A stretch of DNA of 64,000 nt from a virus (IMGVR_UViG_3300012351_000007:21699-85698); one strand, 5' to 3'. Shown: positions 42,198 to 50,257, numbered from the stretch's first letter. Notes: generated from the letters alone by a model not told the origin. A program made the numbers and translations.

Positions 42198-42359
42198 TCA
42201 GGGATCGTCGGGGAGTCCGAGGCGTCTTCGCTCCCGCCGGTCGGCGCGGGCTTGCCACCAGTCCAGGAGGCGGAAGCCGAAGAACGTGTAGGCGATGCCA
42301 AGGGCGGCGGAAGCGAGGGCGACCGTCATCCAGATCGTGTTAGCCACGCCCGCCACCAT
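42198..42359 (-). CDS. small membrane protein
   Basis: The 53-residue product has one membrane helix (TIWMTVALASAALGIAYTFFGFRLL) and a basic C-terminal tail (RADRRERRRLG). A GTG at 42347 is an alternative start. It overlaps the previous gene's stop. It may be a membrane-anchored inhibitor or exclusion protein (inference). Confidence 0.6.
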   Translation of the reverse strand: MVAGVANTIWMTVALASAALGIAYTFFGFRLLDWWQARADRRERRRLGLPDDP

Positions 42360-42633
42360 TCGCCGCCTCGGCCCAAATACCCCGGCAAAGCACCTCAGCG
42401 AGCGTTGGGCCCTTGATCCCGGCTCCGTCGTCGCTCGGGCCGTCCGGCAGACGCAGGGACTCCAGAAGCGACCACAGGGCGATGTCGTGATCCTCCGGTT
42501 CCAGCCCGGCGGCGACACACGCCAGACGGTGGACGTTGACCCCCTGCGCCAGTTGACGGACCAGGTCGGCGTACCGGTCGGCACGAGACGGGGGAAGGGG
42601 GACGTGAGCGAAAGGATCGGCGAAGGAAATCAT
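42340..42633 (-). CDS. hypothetical early protein
   Basis: The 97-residue product from the ATG 42633 (CGGAGTGCTGC ribosome binding site) is helical (ADRYADLVRQLAQGVNVHRLACVAAGL). The ATG overlaps the stop of the small TTG-started frame at 42630-42731. Not recognised. Confidence 0.6.
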   Translation of the reverse strand: MISFADPFAHVPLPPSRADRYADLVRQLAQGVNVHRLACVAAGLEPEDHDIALWSLLESLRLPDGPSDDGAGIKGPTLAEVLCRGIWAEAANGGGRG

Positions 42634-42731
42634 GCAGCACTCCGGTCGTAGTCGAAGAGGGTGTTGTGGTCGTCGGCCTGCGGACGGGCGGAACCTTCGG
42701 GGCGGAGGAACGGTGGCGGCCGGATCGTCAA
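42630..42731 (-). CDS. 33-residue protein, TTG start
   Basis: A short frame opens at a TTG just after the stop of the preceding gene and encodes a 33-residue protein ending DHNTLFDYDRSAA, whose TGA overlaps the next ATG as ATGA. Its composition is normal for a real protein. Small proteins of this kind are easily missed; real use of TTG here is inferred. Confidence 0.45.
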   Translation of the reverse strand: MTIRPPPFLRPEGSARPQADDHNTLFDYDRSAA

Positions 42732-42749
42732 CGGTCGCGCCGACCCGGG

Positions 42750-43166
42750 TCATGCGGCCACGTCCTCGGTGCGAAGGCACTCGCACTCGCGGCACGCCGG
42801 GAGCAGGCCGTACAGGTGGGCCACGGCAACCTCGAACGCCCGCGACGACCGCAGGGTCTCCTCCGCCACCGTCGACACTGGGCGGGTCCACCGGTGCTCC
42901 CCCTCCAACACTCCCAGGGCGCCGCGCACGTCCAGGAACGTCCAGGGATCGGCGTGAAGCTCCGGTGGGTCGGCCGCATTCTCCGGGGCCTTCCCCCGCT
43001 CCCAGCCGACCAGCGGCAGCAACAGGGGCTTCACTGTGGACGCCCAGAACGCGGCGGCGCACCAGTTGCGGTCGTCGGGGCGGATGTTCTCGGCTGCGAT
43101 GGTGACCAGCCGGGCGAGGGCGGTAAGACGCGGCTCCCGGTCGGCGAGGAAGGTGAACGTGGTCAT
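42750..43166 (-). CDS. hypothetical early protein
   Basis: The 138-residue protein is helical with RLTALARLVTIAAENIRPDDRNWCAAAFWASTVKP and ends in a CRECECLRTED segment with three Cys. It lies just downstream of the DnaB helicase gene. The ATG has a TAGGAGCGCC ribosome binding site. Function unknown. Confidence 0.6.
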   Translation of the reverse strand: MTTFTFLADREPRLTALARLVTIAAENIRPDDRNWCAAAFWASTVKPLLLPLVGWERGKAPENAADPPELHADPWTFLDVRGALGVLEGEHRWTRPVSTVAEETLRSSRAFEVAVAHLYGLLPACRECECLRTEDVAA

Positions 43167-43175
43167 GCGGCGCTC

Positions 43176-44609
43176 CTAAACGATGGCCATGTCAACGAAG
43201 CGGGACAGGTGCAGTTGGGCGGCCACGGTGATCGTGTCGGTCGCCCCGTTGCGGTGCTTCTCCACCAGGAAATCCGCCTCCCCCGCCCGGGGGGATTCCT
43301 TGTCGTAGTAGTCGTCTCGGTGCAGCAGGATCACAATGTCGGCGTCCTGCTCCAACGCTCCCGAACCGCGAAGGTCCGCCAGCGATGGCCGCTTGTCGGC
43401 GCGCTGCTCCGGGCCGCGGTTCAACTGGCAGACGGCCACCATCACCACGTCGAGTTCTTTCGCCAGCAACTTGAGCGACCGGCTGATCTGCCCGGTCTGC
43501 TCCTGGGTCGTCTCCCGGCCGGTGCCCTTCGCTGCGGTCACCAGTTGGAGGTAGTCGACCACCACCAACTTCAGGCCGTGCTGGCGTTTGATCCGCCGGC
43601 AGCGTGCCCGGATGTCAGCCACCGTCAACCCGGGGGCGGTGTCGATCCACAGCGGGGCGTCCTCGGTGTCGCCGGCCATCCGCGCGATGCGGGACCAGTC
43701 CTGATCGTCGAGGTTTCCGGTGCGGACCGAGTCGAGCGGCACCCGGGCGCCGGCCGAGATCAGCCGCCGGGCGATTTCGTCCTGGGCCATCTCCAGGGAG
43801 AACGCCACGGTCGGTTGCCTGCCGCTCCCGCGGAAGCTGAACGCGGTTGCGGCCACGAGGTCGCCGGAGGCTGCCACACTTTTTCCCATGCCAGGTCGTC
43901 CGGCCACCAGCACCAATTGGCTGGTCCGCAGACCGCCACCGAGGAGCCGGTCCAGGTCGGCGAAGCCGGTCGGCAGCACATCCGTCGAGGTCTCCCCATC
44001 GCCGTCGCGCTCGATGGCGTTCAACGTCACCGGCAGGATGTCCCGCCACGCCACCGGCCCGTCCTCGGTTGCGGGGGCGTCGATGTCGGCCAGCAGCGCC
44101 CGCGCCGCGTCCAACGCCGAAGCGGCCTCGTCGTGCGGGCAGCCGGCAGCGATCTGCCGAATCCGGTTCGACGCGGCCAGCAGGTGCCGCAGGATCGCCT
44201 TCCCCGCCACGATCCGGGCGTAGTGGGTGGCCTGCAACGCCACCGGCACCGACTCCGTGAGGGTGTGCAGGTAGGGGCCGCCACCCACCCGCGACAACTC
44301 CCCCCGGTCCGCGAGGAACGATGCCACAGCCACCGGGTCGGTGGGTTGCCGGCGGGACTCCAGGTCCAACACCGCCGTGTAGATCGTCGCGTGGGCCGGG
44401 CGGAAGAAGTCCCCGGGGCGCAGCAGCCGGGCCACATCCACCGACACCGACGGATCCAGCATCAGTGACCCCAGCACCACCTGCTCGGCGCCCTGGTCGT
44501 ACAGCGCCTCCCGCTCAGGGGCCGCGGGCTCGGCGTGCTCGTCGGCGGGTTCGGCGCCGAGGTCCACCCACGCCGGGTGCAGATCCGTGGTCACGTCTGT
44601 GATCGTCAT
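43176..44609 (-). CDS. dnaB: DnaB-like replicative helicase
   Basis: The 477-residue protein has the two DnaB domains: an N-terminal helical domain (about 35-170, AEQVVLGSLMLDPSV, the DnaB-N hallmark) and a RecA-like ATPase with Walker A GRPGMGKS (237-244), Walker B LVVVDYLQLV (348-357) and an arginine-finger region near HRNGATDTI. It should unwind phage DNA at the fork. It is followed by small genes and preceded by the loader gene with a 4-base overlap. Confidence 0.92.
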   Translation of the reverse strand: MTITDVTTDLHPAWVDLGAEPADEHAEPAAPEREALYDQGAEQVVLGSLMLDPSVSVDVARLLRPGDFFRPAHATIYTAVLDLESRRQPTDPVAVASFLADRGELSRVGGGPYLHTLTESVPVALQATHYARIVAGKAILRHLLAASNRIRQIAAGCPHDEAASALDAARALLADIDAPATEDGPVAWRDILPVTLNAIERDGDGETSTDVLPTGFADLDRLLGGGLRTSQLVLVAGRPGMGKSVAASGDLVAATAFSFRGSGRQPTVAFSLEMAQDEIARRLISAGARVPLDSVRTGNLDDQDWSRIARMAGDTEDAPLWIDTAPGLTVADIRARCRRIKRQHGLKLVVVDYLQLVTAAKGTGRETTQEQTGQISRSLKLLAKELDVVMVAVCQLNRGPEQRADKRPSLADLRGSGALEQDADIVILLHRDDYYDKESPRAGEADFLVEKHRNGATDTITVAAQLHLSRFVDMAIV

Positions 44610-45322
44610 CGGGGTCCCCCCGTCCGGGTCGGCGCATCCGCCTTGCGCCGGTCCGGCCCGACGAGCACCACCACCGCGGCGTCCAGCAGCCGCGACTCCA
44701 CCCGGGCACCCACCGCCACCTCCAACGGAGACGGCCGACCCGGTGCCGGGCGCACCGTCGGCAGGTTCGTCACCACCACCGTTGCCCGCCGCGCCCGCCA
44801 CCGCCGCTGCACCAGCCGGTACAGGGTTTCCTCGGTCCAGTCGGTCGCCCGGGTCGCCGCGAGGTCGTCCAGCACCAGCAGGTCCGCCGAGTCGTACCGC
44901 TCGAACACCGTCAGGTGCGCCTCATCCGGACGGGGCCGGGTTTCCTCGTTCAGGTCCGCGTGGTCGACCATCCAGCACAGGCATCCCCGGCCCTGCTCGG
45001 CCCGGCCCAGTTTGATCGCCCGCAGCACCGCCCACGCCAGGTACGACTTGCCCGACCCGGTGTTCCCCGACACCAGCAGCGTCGGCTTCACCTCCGGGTC
45101 GTCCGCGAGCACCCGCCGCACCCAGTCGGCCGCCACCGGATGCCCCACCTCCGCGTCGCCGTGCTGCGTCCGGCACCAGTGGCCCCGCAGGTACCCCCGT
45201 GCCTGCTCCCGGCGCATCGCCACCAGGTCGAACGTGTCGGGTTCCGGCGGCGGCAAGTCGGCGCCGACGGCGGTCAGCCGTTCGGCGAGGTGGCCCAGAC
45301 CGGCCCGTTGGAGGATGTTCAT
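44606..45322 (-). CDS. DnaC-like helicase loader ATPase
   Basis: The 238-residue protein has the AAA+ core of DnaC/IstB-type proteins: Walker A GNTGSGKS (86-93), Walker B LLVLDDL (148-154) and a sensor-type VVVTNLP segment near 180. It lies between the initiator and DnaB genes and probably loads DnaB at the origin. A ribosome-coupled overlap with both neighbours supports co-expression. Confidence 0.88.
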   Translation of the reverse strand: MNILQRAGLGHLAERLTAVGADLPPPEPDTFDLVAMRREQARGYLRGHWCRTQHGDAEVGHPVAADWVRRVLADDPEVKPTLLVSGNTGSGKSYLAWAVLRAIKLGRAEQGRGCLCWMVDHADLNEETRPRPDEAHLTVFERYDSADLLVLDDLAATRATDWTEETLYRLVQRRWRARRATVVVTNLPTVRPAPGRPSPLEVAVGARVESRLLDAAVVVLVGPDRRKADAPTRTGGPR

Positions 45323-46269
45323 TGCAGAGGGGTCCCTTCGCCGTACGCCTCGGGTGGGAAGTTCTGCTGCTGGTAGTTGCTGCCAGCGCCCGGGGTTCCG
45401 CGCCGTTGCGCAAACTGGCTCGGTGGGACGCCGTAGATCGCGTATCGGAGCGAATCGACGGTGACCGCCCGCCCGTCGTCGGCGAGTTTGTTCAGGCCGT
45501 GCGTGATCCGTTCGTCGGTGACGCCGGCGTGGACTGCCTTCTTGACAACCCCAGCGACGGCGTTGAAGTTGGAGAGCTTGACCCGATCGCAGTAGACCCG
45601 GGCGAGACGGTTGATCCGCTGGTTCTCGGTCTCCCCTTCGCTGCCGTCCTCCGCTGCTGGTGCAGCGCGCTTGCGCGCTGGTCTCTTGCTGGAGTTCTTT
45701 GCTGGTAGTTCTTTGCTAGAAGCGTGTCCTTGGGAAGGACTACTGCCACCTGCGCAGTGGTCCTTGGGAAGGACTACTGGTGGTCCTTGGGAAGGACTAC
45801 TGGCGTCGCCCGAGTGGTCCTTGGGAGGTACTAGTCCTTGGGAAGGACTACTCAGCGGTTCTTGGGGAGGACTACTGGACGCCTCTCCTGAACCGGCTTC
45901 TGCGGCTTGGTCCGGCGCCTCGTTGGCGGGGTCGGCCTTGCGATTGCGGTTCGGCCGCGGGGGCTTCCACTCCGGGTCAGCGCCGGGTGCCAGCGCATAG
46001 TTGGTGCGGTCGTACTTCGTCTTCCTCGCCGGCTGAGAGCGCTTGACCCATCCCAGCGACTCAAGCTCACTCAGGTACTTCGCGACCATCGACCGAGAGA
46101 GCCCCGTGGCGGCCTCCAGTGTCGTGAGCGACGGCGAGAACTCGGGGGGTATCACGGCCGTCTCGTTGTCTGCCTTCACGAGCAGCATCAGCACGATCAG
46201 CCGTGATTGCGGCGGCAGCTTCGAGCGCAGCACCGCCTGTTCCACCTCCCACCTCGTCGTCACCGACAT
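45319..46269 (-). CDS. replication initiator with helix-turn-helix and repeat linker
   Basis: The 316-residue protein has a winged-helix N-terminal domain (LPPQSRLIVLMLLVKADN, TTLEAATGLSRSMVAKYLSELESLGWVKR), a Ser/Pro/Lys-rich repeat linker about 130-200, and a C-terminal alpha-helical domain (RLARVYCDRVKLSNFNAVAGVVKKAVHAG). Combined with DnaB and the loader in one operon, it should be the phage initiator protein, as lambda O is. The repeats in its gene (45726-45876) are a candidate origin. Confidence 0.75.
   Translation of the reverse strand: MSVTTRWEVEQAVLRSKLPPQSRLIVLMLLVKADNETAVIPPEFSPSLTTLEAATGLSRSMVAKYLSELESLGWVKRSQPARKTKYDRTNYALAPGADPEWKPPRPNRNRKADPANEAPDQAAEAGSGEASSSPPQEPLSSPSQGLVPPKDHSGDASSPSQGPPVVLPKDHCAGGSSPSQGHASSKELPAKNSSKRPARKRAAPAAEDGSEGETENQRINRLARVYCDRVKLSNFNAVAGVVKKAVHAGVTDERITHGLNKLADDGRAVTVDSLRYAIYGVPPSQFAQRRGTPGAGSNYQQQNFPPEAYGEGTPLQ
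45726..45876. repeat. six iteron-like repeats, candidate origin
   Basis: Six copies of a 19-bp unit, consensus GTCCTTGGGAAGGACTACT, begin at 45726, 45760, 45783, 45817, 45834 and 45858. Copies 1, 2, 3 and 5 are identical; 4 and 6 have changes. The first 15 bases are a dyad, GTCCTT-GGG-AAGGAC. They lie inside the initiator gene, where they encode the repeated SSPSQG linker. A less GC-rich stretch with repeated TTCTTTGCTGG adjoins at 45678-45722. This matches the lambda O type of origin. Confidence 0.75.
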
Positions 46270-46284
46270 GGCCCCCCTCGCGTG

Positions 46285-46413
46285 CTAGCGACCTCGCTTC
46301 ATGTGCTTCGCCTGGTAGTGCCGTTCAAACCCGGCCCAGGCGTCGTCCTCGTTGGCCCCGTCCCCGGTTTCTGGGCAGAGCCAGCAGCGCCGGCGGCGGC
46401 GGAGGGAGGTCAT
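46285..46413 (-). CDS. 42-residue zinc-finger-like protein
   Basis: The frame begins with a basic stretch (MTSLRRRRRCWLCPETG) and ends QAKHMKRGR; CWLC and two later His (about residues 32 and 37) could form one zinc finger. The ATG overlaps the methyltransferase stop (ATGA). Missed easily because of its size. Confidence 0.6.
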   Translation of the reverse strand: MTSLRRRRRCWLCPETGDGANEDDAWAGFERHYQAKHMKRGR

Positions 46414-47207
46414 GCGGCGGCCTCGGCGACAGCGGGCCGGTCAAGCCACAGCACCCAGGTCTGGACGCCGCCGAAGGCGTTGCTCGGAAGCTCTCGCGCC
46501 TCGCCGTATTCGGCGACGAGGGACCGCGTGGCGCTGTGCCGCCGGTCGCTCCGGTGGATGTATCCGGCCGGCACGATGGCGACGAGACGACCACCGGGCG
46601 CGAGTAGCTCCCAAGCGAGGCGAACGTGGTCGATCCAGATGGTGGGCTGGCCGGGTACCGCGAACGGCGGGTTCATGACCACCGCGTCGAACCGCTGGGC
46701 CGTGGCTCCGGCGAAGTTCTCAAGCGTGTCGACGACTAGCGTGATCTCGCCACTTCCGTCGCTGATGCGGGCTGCCCGCTCGGCGTGGGGCTCGACCGCC
46801 CACACCGTCACGTCGGGGTTGGCGTTCCGGATGGCGAACACGAACGCGCCGTCGCCGGCAGAAGGTTCGAGGACCGACGAGCCTTCAGGCAGGTGTGGCA
46901 CTCGGCTGAAGTCGCGGACGATGGCTGCGGCCAGGCCGGCGGGGGTCGGTACGTACCCCTCGGCTGCTCGGGCGGCGAGCGGCGCTACGCCGTCCCCGAG
47001 CGCCGCCGCGAGGGCCGTGCCGGGGTCGCTGGAGAAGACGTGGGTTCCTGTCCTGCGGTCCCACTTCCCGCCGAGGGCTTCCAGCACCTTGTTGACCCGG
47101 ACGTATTCGTCGCGGGCGAGTTGGCCAGGTGGCAGGGTCAGTCGGGCGCCGTCGAGGGTGGATGCGGCGAGAATCTCGCGGGTGCGGTCGTCGATCTGGC
47201 GGCTCAT
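46410..47207 (-). CDS. N6-adenine DNA methyltransferase-like protein
   Basis: The 265-residue protein has the AdoMet motif I VLEPSAGDGAF (112-122) and the catalytic motif IV NPPF (179-182) of N6-adenine methyltransferases. The N-terminal 80 residues, with a KVLEALGGKWDRRTGTHVF block, are commonly fused in phage enzymes. No restriction gene is near, so it should be a solitary methyltransferase guarding phage DNA or modifying the origin. The target site is unknown. Confidence 0.85.
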   Translation of the reverse strand: MSRQIDDRTREILAASTLDGARLTLPPGQLARDEYVRVNKVLEALGGKWDRRTGTHVFSSDPGTALAAALGDGVAPLAARAAEGYVPTPAGLAAAIVRDFSRVPHLPEGSSVLEPSAGDGAFVFAIRNANPDVTVWAVEPHAERAARISDGSGEITLVVDTLENFAGATAQRFDAVVMNPPFAVPGQPTIWIDHVRLAWELLAPGGRLVAIVPAGYIHRSDRRHSATRSLVAEYGEARELPSNAFGGVQTWVLWLDRPAVAEAAA

Positions 47208-47289
47208 GCGGTGGCCCCGCCGATCTGGTGTTGAGCGCTACGATCGGCACATGCATGTCCTGATATCACGATCCCGAGCGTACGGCACA

Positions 47290-47319
47290 TAGACATCCGG
47301 ACGCAAGTGCCCCTAGAAT
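47290..47319 (+). promoter_or_regulatory. promoter of the plus-strand helix-turn-helix gene
   Basis: TAGACA (47290-47295) and TAGAAT (47314-47319) are separated by 18 bases, and the ATG starts 7 bases after the -10, so the mRNA is probably leaderless. This is the same geometry as the promoter at 29907-29950. The -10 lies in a small hairpin (CCCC-tagaata-CGGGG). Confidence 0.6.
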
Positions 47320-47326
47320 ACGGGGT

Positions 47327-47650
47327 ATGACAGTAGGGACCTTCGCGTGTGAGACCATCGACCCCGTGGCGAGGCGAGTTGACCCGGAGGCGGAGCGCCT
47401 GGAGGCGCGTCTGGTTGGTGCTCTGCGAGCCCTTCAGGCTGCCGAGCGGGCAGTAGAACGCAAGCGCGGGGACCTGGCTGACGAGATCGCGGACGTATTC
47501 CGGACGGGCAAGTTCAGGGCGGCGACGATTGCGCGGATCGTCGACTACACACCGGAGCACGTGCGTCGGATCCTGCGTGCGCATGGCATCGAAGGCGACG
47601 CCTCGCGGCTGTCGCCAACACAGCGCCAACGTGCCGCTGAGGAATCCTGA
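47327..47650 (+). CDS. plus-strand helix-turn-helix protein
   Basis: The 107-residue protein has a helical, Arg/Ala/Glu-rich first part (PEAERLEARLVGALRALQAAERAVERK) and a C-terminal helix-turn-helix (AATIARIVDYTPEHVRRILRAHG). It is transcribed opposite to the early operon, from its own promoter. It may regulate the methyltransferase gene that faces it or other early genes (inference). Confidence 0.7.
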   Translation: MTVGTFACETIDPVARRVDPEAERLEARLVGALRALQAAERAVERKRGDLADEIADVFRTGKFRAATIARIVDYTPEHVRRILRAHGIEGDASRLSPTQRQRAAEES

Positions 47651-47655
47651 CCGCC

Positions 47656-47850
47656 TCATCTGACGATCACCACCAGGAACAGCTCCATCTGCCCGTCGTC
47701 GACCTCCGGTGACACCCGGGAAGGCAGCGAAGGCCGGCGGGGGGTGGGGATGTAGCCGCCGCACACCGGCCCCCGCTGGCGCGAGCGGTAGGGCTCCCGC
47801 CAGATCGGGTGATGGCAGTCCCGGCAAGGTACGGGCGTTGGGCGGGTCAT
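47656..47850 (-). CDS. small zinc-knuckle protein
   Basis: The 64-residue protein starts with CRDCHHPIWREPYRSRQRGPVCGGY, a likely zinc knuckle, and ends with a hydrophobic MELFLVVIV tail. Coupled to the next gene by an ATGA overlap. Not recognised. Confidence 0.6.
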   Translation of the reverse strand: MTRPTPVPCRDCHHPIWREPYRSRQRGPVCGGYIPTPRRPSLPSRVSPEVDDGQMELFLVVIVR

Positions 47851-48044
47851 AGCTGCCTGCCGATCTTCCGCAGGCAGCGCATGCACGGCCGCAGGCTCTC
47901 GGCGGTTTCGTACTCCCGCTGGTTCCCGGTGCCGCGCCAGTCGGAGGCGGGCAGGGTGTAGATCCCGCAGGCCGCCTCGGCGTCGTCGGCGCGGGCCAGG
48001 GCGTGCTTGACGGAGCCGCGGGGGAGGTAACGCCACTCGGTCAT
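47847..48044 (-). CDS. small hypothetical protein
   Basis: The 65-residue product has CGIYTLPASDWRGTG and a CMRCLRKIG end, four Cys in a pattern that could bind one zinc. Coupled to both neighbours. Not recognised. Confidence 0.6.
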   Translation of the reverse strand: MTEWRYLPRGSVKHALARADDAEAACGIYTLPASDWRGTGNQREYETAESLRPCMRCLRKIGRQL

Positions 48045-48457
48045 CCCGCGTCTCCCGCCCGCTCAAGCCACCGGCCGAGGTAGGCGTGGACCTGTTCCAC
48101 CTGGTCCCGGTCGAGCAGCACCGGGCAGCCGGTGAACAGCCCTTCGCCGCCGCTTTGCCGCCCGTCCCACACCCACAGCCGCAGGTAGGGCCACACCCGG
48201 TCGCAGCACTGGTCAAGCGGCTTGTCGCACTCCGCCTCGGGTGGGCATAGCCGCCGGTCGCCGTCGCTGACGAAGGCGGAGATCTCGTCGAGGGACACGA
48301 ACCCGGCCCTCGGCCCGGACGGGTCGGGCAGGATGTGGCTGGCCTCGTACACGAGCGGCCCGGTGGGGCAGTTGCGGGGCTTGCCCTTGTGGCCCTGCCG
48401 GCAGCCGTCGAGGTGGTCGTCAGAGTCCAGCGACAGGGCGGTGGCAAAGATGGACAT
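48041..48457 (-). CDS. hypothetical early protein
   Basis: The 138-residue protein (ATG 48457) has DDHLDGCRQGHKG, an alpha/beta body with FVSLDEISAFVSDGDRRLCPPEAECDKPLDQCC, and a C-terminal helix (DQVEQVHAYLGRWLERA). Several Cys may bind metal. Not recognised. Confidence 0.6.
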   Translation of the reverse strand: MSIFATALSLDSDDHLDGCRQGHKGKPRNCPTGPLVYEASHILPDPSGPRAGFVSLDEISAFVSDGDRRLCPPEAECDKPLDQCCDRVWPYLRLWVWDGRQSGGEGLFTGCPVLLDRDQVEQVHAYLGRWLERAGDAG

Positions 48458-49113
48458 CAGCCCACCGCCTCGCCGACCTCGGCCACAGTCAGACGCCGCC
48501 ATACCCGGCCCTCACCCGGCGCCGACACCAGAACCACCTTCAGTGGCTCGCCGGACAGGAACGCCCCGTTGATGAGCAGCCGCCGGTGCAGGTCAGTGCA
48601 GCCGCCGTCGGAGCACCGGACCCGCACCTCGTTGCCGGTCAGTTGCCATGCGCCGGGCTCGACGTACACCGCATACCAGGGGTGGGCGGGTTCACCGGGG
48701 GCGCCGGTAGCGTCCGGGTCGGACGGGACGAACCCGCCGCAGGGGCAGTCGGCGTCGGGGCACACGTGACCCCTGCGACCCCCCGAGAGGCGTTCGCGGG
48801 CGGCGTAGTGCGGCATACGCCCGGCGACCATCGGGCACGCCTGCGAGGCGTACACGGCGCAGGGTGCGCACAGCGGCGGCTCGTCGAAGTGCCGGTTGCG
48901 GAGCTGGTTGGGTCCGCCGAACAGGACCGCGGGTCGGGTCAGCGGGGCGCCGCAGGTTTGGCACACCTGCTCGGTCCAGCACTGCTGGTACGTGGCCTGG
49001 TGTGGGGTGCGGAAGTCAACCCCGCCGTCGGCGAGGCGGATGTTGACGTACGGGGCGACCAAGCCGCCGACGGTGGGCCGGTCAGCGCACGAGGCGGGAA
49101 TCGGCGGGATCAT
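48457..49113 (-). CDS. hypothetical early protein, many zinc ligands
   Basis: The 218-residue product has CQTCGAPLTRP, CAPCAVYASQAC, CPDADCPCGG and a later CSDGGCTDLHRRLL, enough for two or three zinc sites. The C-terminal part (LKVVLVSAPGEGRVWRRLTVAEV) is beta-rich. Overlaps the previous gene stop by ATGA. Not recognised. Confidence 0.6.
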   Translation of the reverse strand: MIPPIPASCADRPTVGGLVAPYVNIRLADGGVDFRTPHQATYQQCWTEQVCQTCGAPLTRPAVLFGGPNQLRNRHFDEPPLCAPCAVYASQACPMVAGRMPHYAARERLSGGRRGHVCPDADCPCGGFVPSDPDATGAPGEPAHPWYAVYVEPGAWQLTGNEVRVRCSDGGCTDLHRRLLINGAFLSGEPLKVVLVSAPGEGRVWRRLTVAEVGEAVG

Positions 49114-49508
49114 ACCGTTGTCGCCTTCACGGCCTCGTGGACGCAGGGAAACCGCCCACCCACATACAGCCCCAGGGCCTGGCCGGATCGGAACGCTGAC
49201 GAGAACGCAACGGGCAGGATGCGCAACGCCGCGAGGACGTCAACGGCCTGGGTGACCGATTCGGCGACGAGACGATGCGGCTCGGTCCAGCCGCAGCCGT
49301 CCGACGAGGGGGCGCGGACGAACAGGGTTCCGCTGCGGTCGACGTAGACCTGCCGGGCTTCACGGGCGAGCGGCAGCGGCCGGGGCCGGTGAACGTTCGT
49401 CCAGTGCCAATCGGCCGGCCTCTGGCTCCCGCGGTAGACGGGCCGCCAGCCTTGTGTCCGTGCCCAGCGCAGCACCTCGGCGAGCAAACGCCTGTCCTTC
49501 GGCGTCAT
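49110..49508 (-). CDS. hypothetical early protein
   Basis: The 132-residue protein starts MTPKDRRLLAEVLRWARTQGW and has an alpha/beta pattern (RQVYVDRSGTLFVRAP). It has no zinc motif. Not recognised. Confidence 0.6.
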   Translation of the reverse strand: MTPKDRRLLAEVLRWARTQGWRPVYRGSQRPADWHWTNVHRPRPLPLAREARQVYVDRSGTLFVRAPSSDGCGWTEPHRLVAESVTQAVDVLAALRILPVAFSSAFRSGQALGLYVGGRFPCVHEAVKATTV

Positions 49509-49861
49509 CGGCCGACCTCGGACTCAACCGAAACCACGTTCGGGAACGCCGACAGCAGCGGCAGGCGCCAGCCGACGATCCGCAGCCGGTACGTGTGCCC
49601 GACCTGCAATTGCCCCTGGATGTCGGCGGAGGCGGTCTTCCCAACCAGCCACTGGTCGTAGTTGCCGAGGACCCCGCATTCCTTGGTGTAGATGCGGTAG
49701 TTGGAACTGCCGTGTCCGCTGTAGCCGCGGTCCTTGTCCTCGACGGTGCAGGTGGCCACGTGGTTGTGGTAGTTGGCGCGCAGCAGCACGGCACCGCCGC
49801 AGCAGCCGGCGACCAGCACGAGGCCGGCGAGGCTGGCACCGAGGGACGTGTTGTTCGGCAT
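49505..49861 (-). CDS. membrane-anchored extracellular-type protein
   Basis: The 118-residue protein has an N-terminal hydrophobic helix (SLAGLVLVAGCCGGAVLL, about residues 9-27) that could anchor it or serve as a signal, with two Cys at its end resembling a lipobox. The rest is a polar beta domain (TCTVEDKDRGYSG, YRIYTKECGVLGNYDQW). It may face outside the cell, e.g. in superinfection exclusion; this is inference. Confidence 0.65.
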   Translation of the reverse strand: MPNNTSLGASLAGLVLVAGCCGGAVLLRANYHNHVATCTVEDKDRGYSGHGSSNYRIYTKECGVLGNYDQWLVGKTASADIQGQLQVGHTYRLRIVGWRLPLLSAFPNVVSVESEVGR

Positions 49862-49876
49862 CGGGTTCCTTCAGGT

Positions 49877-50257
49877 CTAGGCGGCCAGTTGGCCGGCGGG
49901 TGGGGGACGTAGCGCCGTTACGTCGGCGACGATGTTGCGCCTGTACCGGCTGGGCCTTCCCGGGCGCCGCAGCCGGATGTGGACGGCGGGCGGTTCGCAG
50001 GTTCGGCAGTACCCTTCCTTCGCGGACTGGCCGATGACGGGACGCCCACAGGGGCACACGGTCAACACGCGGCCGGTGTCGGCGTACGCGGTCCCGGCAC
50101 GGACCACACCCGCCTCGTCGCAGGCGTGGGCGGCGCAGTCGGTGAGGACGGGGCAGGCGATCCGGCACAGCGTCATAGCGAGCCGGTTCCCGTCGTCGCC
50201 CGTCTCCCACCAGTCGCTCGGGCGGGTGCGGCAGATGGCCTTGTCGCGCCACATCAT
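49877..50257 (-). CDS. WhiB-like protein 1 with extra zinc ribbon
   Basis: The 126-residue protein has the WhiB Cys set, Cys9, Cys31, Cys35 and Cys41 (C-x21-C-x3-C-x5-C), and a WWETGDDGNR segment between them, then VVRAGTAYAD where WhiB proteins have the G-rich turn. A second cluster (VCPCGRP, EGYCRTCEP) may hold zinc. WhiB-family proteins bind an iron-sulphur cluster and act on sigma factor region 4. The spacing is not typical, so it may be a divergent phage version. Confidence 0.75.
   Translation of the reverse strand: MMWRDKAICRTRPSDWWETGDDGNRLAMTLCRIACPVLTDCAAHACDEAGVVRAGTAYADTGRVLTVCPCGRPVIGQSAKEGYCRTCEPPAVHIRLRRPGRPSRYRRNIVADVTALRPPPAGQLAA

Noticed and set aside
42633-42753. N-terminal extension of the gene at 42340 back to 42753
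   Set aside because: The extension is Pro/Arg-rich and overlaps a better frame (42630-42731); the ATG at 42633 has a good ribosome binding site.
45726-45876. The 19-bp repeats as a CRISPR or minisatellite
   Set aside because: Spacing is irregular (17-34 bp), the units are dyads and lie in frame inside the initiator gene, which fits iterons better.
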